From contig LSRY02000088.1 in the NCBI GenBank assembly GCA_001643675.2, forward strand, positions 2,501 to 35,566: DNA of 33,066 bases, read 5' to 3'. Under the pieces are notes generated by a model. The model saw only the letters and a program-made list of their open reading frames with translations. It made no database searches and was not told where the DNA came from. The translations under genes were made by a program, and so were the position numbers. The DNA is from Monocercomonoides exilis (Eukaryota; Preaxostyla; Oxymonadida; Polymastigidae). The number at the start of each line of letters is the position of its first letter. Within the stretch, counting starts at the first letter, position 1. Shown piece by piece: positions 31,881 through 33,066 of the stretch.

Positions 31881-33066
31881 ATAAGCGGAGAGCATCCAGA
31901 AGGTATTGAGAAAGGAGACGAGGAAATGCAAAAATGCTAAAGCTTGAAAAGCGTTTACTGCACCTTCTCAGCTTGTGCGAGATGATTACGATGAATTGAA
32001 TGGAAATGGTTCGAAAAAGATTTTGAAGAAAAATGGAGAAGAAGGCGAAAGAGGGGATTATGAAGACGATGAGAGGATGCAAAGAAAAAGAGAAGCGTTT
32101 TTATCAGGTGCAGCAGAAGTTCTTCGGCAGAAACAAGGCTTATTTGCTATGACGTTTATGCAGCGTGCAATTAAAGAGCAAATAGAGGAGGAAGGCGCAA
32201 CAGATGAAGTTCAGAAAAAGTGAAAGAAATGGAAGAGGAGGAGCAAGAAGAGATGGAATCTCAATTACTCAAACAAAAGATGAAAAATGAGAAATGTTCG
32301 TGACAGTTACGGCGATCAAGAAATGAGTGAAGATGATGGAGCAGATGAAGAGGAAGAACGTTGGGTTGCTGATCTTCCCAATTCTTCGCAATCTGCTCGG
32401 AAAGTCAAAGCACCCATTGACATCAGCCAGACAGACATTCAACGCAAACACGGTGGAAGCGATATCGATGATCTTGCAAAAAGAAAGAAACAGCCGAAGA
32501 GCAATCTCGCATCGCAACAAATCCCTGGCTGCAAAAGACGACGGCACCGTTGCAGGATGAAAAGAGAAAGAAATCGAGTATTCCTGCTTCGTCTTCTATC
32601 GCATCAACACTCAGCGCTTTGTCTTTATCTTCAAATGCTCTTTCTCTTCATACTTTGAAGCAATCAGAAGATGAGAAAAAGGAAGATGAAGAGGATGAAA
32701 GTGAAGATGGAGGCATCATTGACAGTGAAGTTAATGAGGAAGCAGATGATCTTGAGAGTGATGATGATGATGGTATGCTTTCCGCGTCGAGGCTTCGAAC
32801 GAGAGATGATCGCGCAGCAGAGAATGGGCACGTGCCAGCTGTGAAAAACGAGATATTCAGAGATGAAAAAGCTCAGAGGAGAACAGATGAAAGAGTGTTT
32901 GGAGCTTCAAAACGAATGAAATTAGAAGCAGTGGTGAAGTTGGCGAGGCCAATGGAGAAAGCGATCAGATTAAAAAAAGATAAGAAGAAAACGAAAAAAG
33001 GAGAAAAGAAAATGAAGACGAAGACAGTGAGATTGAAAAGCAGCTAAAAGAGGAAAGACAAATCAT
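30820..33066 (+). CDS. UTP14: UTP14, U3 snoRNP / SSU processome protein (partial, 3' end outside window)
   Basis: UTP14 acts in the nucleolus in early 18S rRNA processing and activates the helicase Dhr1 in yeast. Recognisable pieces, in family order, are a QQEVELEAHEVDKINRQQAY helix with RSMRNWQGFV, then SFPLN; a TPEEFKEKQRHLAKLRALLSY stretch (two parts) with KIKSKNYRKMKRRAEEDK; RAKERATLKHKNTSRW; EQLRKGEELRRK; a poly-Asp tract; FMQRAIKEQ; and the NPWLQ signature near 32,519. Two 66-base introns split the 5' part. At least seven one-base shifts interrupt it. The N-terminus is much shorter than in yeast: ATG 30820 meets an in-frame TAA nine codons on, so the true start is unclear. The 3' end, with the usual PGWG-type region, lies beyond the window. 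Confidence 0.88.
30913..30978 (+). other. Intron 1 of UTP14 (66 bases)
   Basis: GTTTGC...TTATTTAG. Joins GAG AAA AAG to AAA GAG CAA in frame. Confidence 0.8.
31102..31167 (+). other. Intron 2 of UTP14 (66 bases)
   Basis: GTTTTT...TAATTCAG. Joins CGA AGG to AAA GAA TCT in frame, just before the SFPLN motif that matches the family. Confidence 0.8.
31569..31600 (+). other. Ambiguous site in UTP14: 32-base intron or one lost A
   Basis: GTAATT...AAATAG has intron borders, and removing it keeps frame (ACA G / GA GCT). Alternatively one A restored in the A6 run gives LKELKKIGAGGDLKVAIERA without splicing. Given the many other lost bases in this window, the second reading is simpler. Confidence 0.4.
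31854..31880 (+). repeat. GAT trinucleotide run coding for nine Asp in UTP14
   Basis: Nine GAT codons in a row within an acidic segment. Acidic tracts are common in UTP14, so this is probably tolerated in the protein while being prone to length change. Confidence 0.85.

Noticed and set aside
1-33066. CRISPR array or bacterial operon
   Set aside because: No regularly spaced identical repeats of suitable length; introns and eukaryotic gene families are present.

Overview
The window looks like nuclear DNA of a microbial eukaryote. The evidence is spliceosomal GT-AG introns of 48 to 87 bases, a eukaryotic-type large-subunit rRNA fragment, a UTP14 (small-subunit processome) gene, and a very large surface protein built of beta-helix repeats with one transmembrane segment and a degenerate cytoplasmic kinase domain. 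The surface protein, including its membrane-proximal region, resembles families I associate with oxymonads and relatives (Preaxostyla); that placement is inference. Long genes use TAA/TAG as stops, so the standard code applies to them.

Layout. Bases 1-10,850 are gene-poor. Bases 600-3,500 are a mosaic of interspersed repeats: about 300-base inverted arms (717-1030 and 2340-2665) around a 573-base tandem repeat, plus short palindromes and copies outside the arms. Bases 3,500-5,855 are spacer, increasingly AT-rich. A GC-rich hairpin island lies at 5862-5980 and a CpG-rich fold-back at 6167-6238. Spacer repeats (6310-6640) follow the 3' end of a truncated LSU rRNA on the minus strand (6922-7926). 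Bases 7,960-10,850 are AT-rich with decayed, possibly transposon-derived coding fragments.

Bases 10,860-33,066 are gene-dense. On the minus strand are a long coiled-coil protein (10860-14098), an unrecognised protein (14331-15890) and a possible small ORF (15973-16129). On the plus strand are an RGG-box protein with three RanBP2-type zinc fingers in five small exons (17175-17940), the 12-kb surface protein (18222-30480), and UTP14, cut by the window edge (30820 onward).

Almost every gene is interrupted by single-base frame changes, mostly one missing base in an A/T or G/C run. UTP14, a family essential in yeast, has them too. I therefore read most as uncorrected long-read errors, not as pseudogenes, and give whole-gene spans across the shifts.

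The most interesting object is the surface protein. It has a signal peptide, at least eight tandem modules of about 1.1 kb each opened by a Cys-Gly...Pro-Cys motif, one membrane helix and a kinase-like tail lacking recognisable catalytic residues. It has the architecture of a receptor or adhesin that would signal without its own catalysis. UTP14 and the zinc-finger protein belong to RNA handling; I see no evidence that the neighbouring genes act in one pathway.
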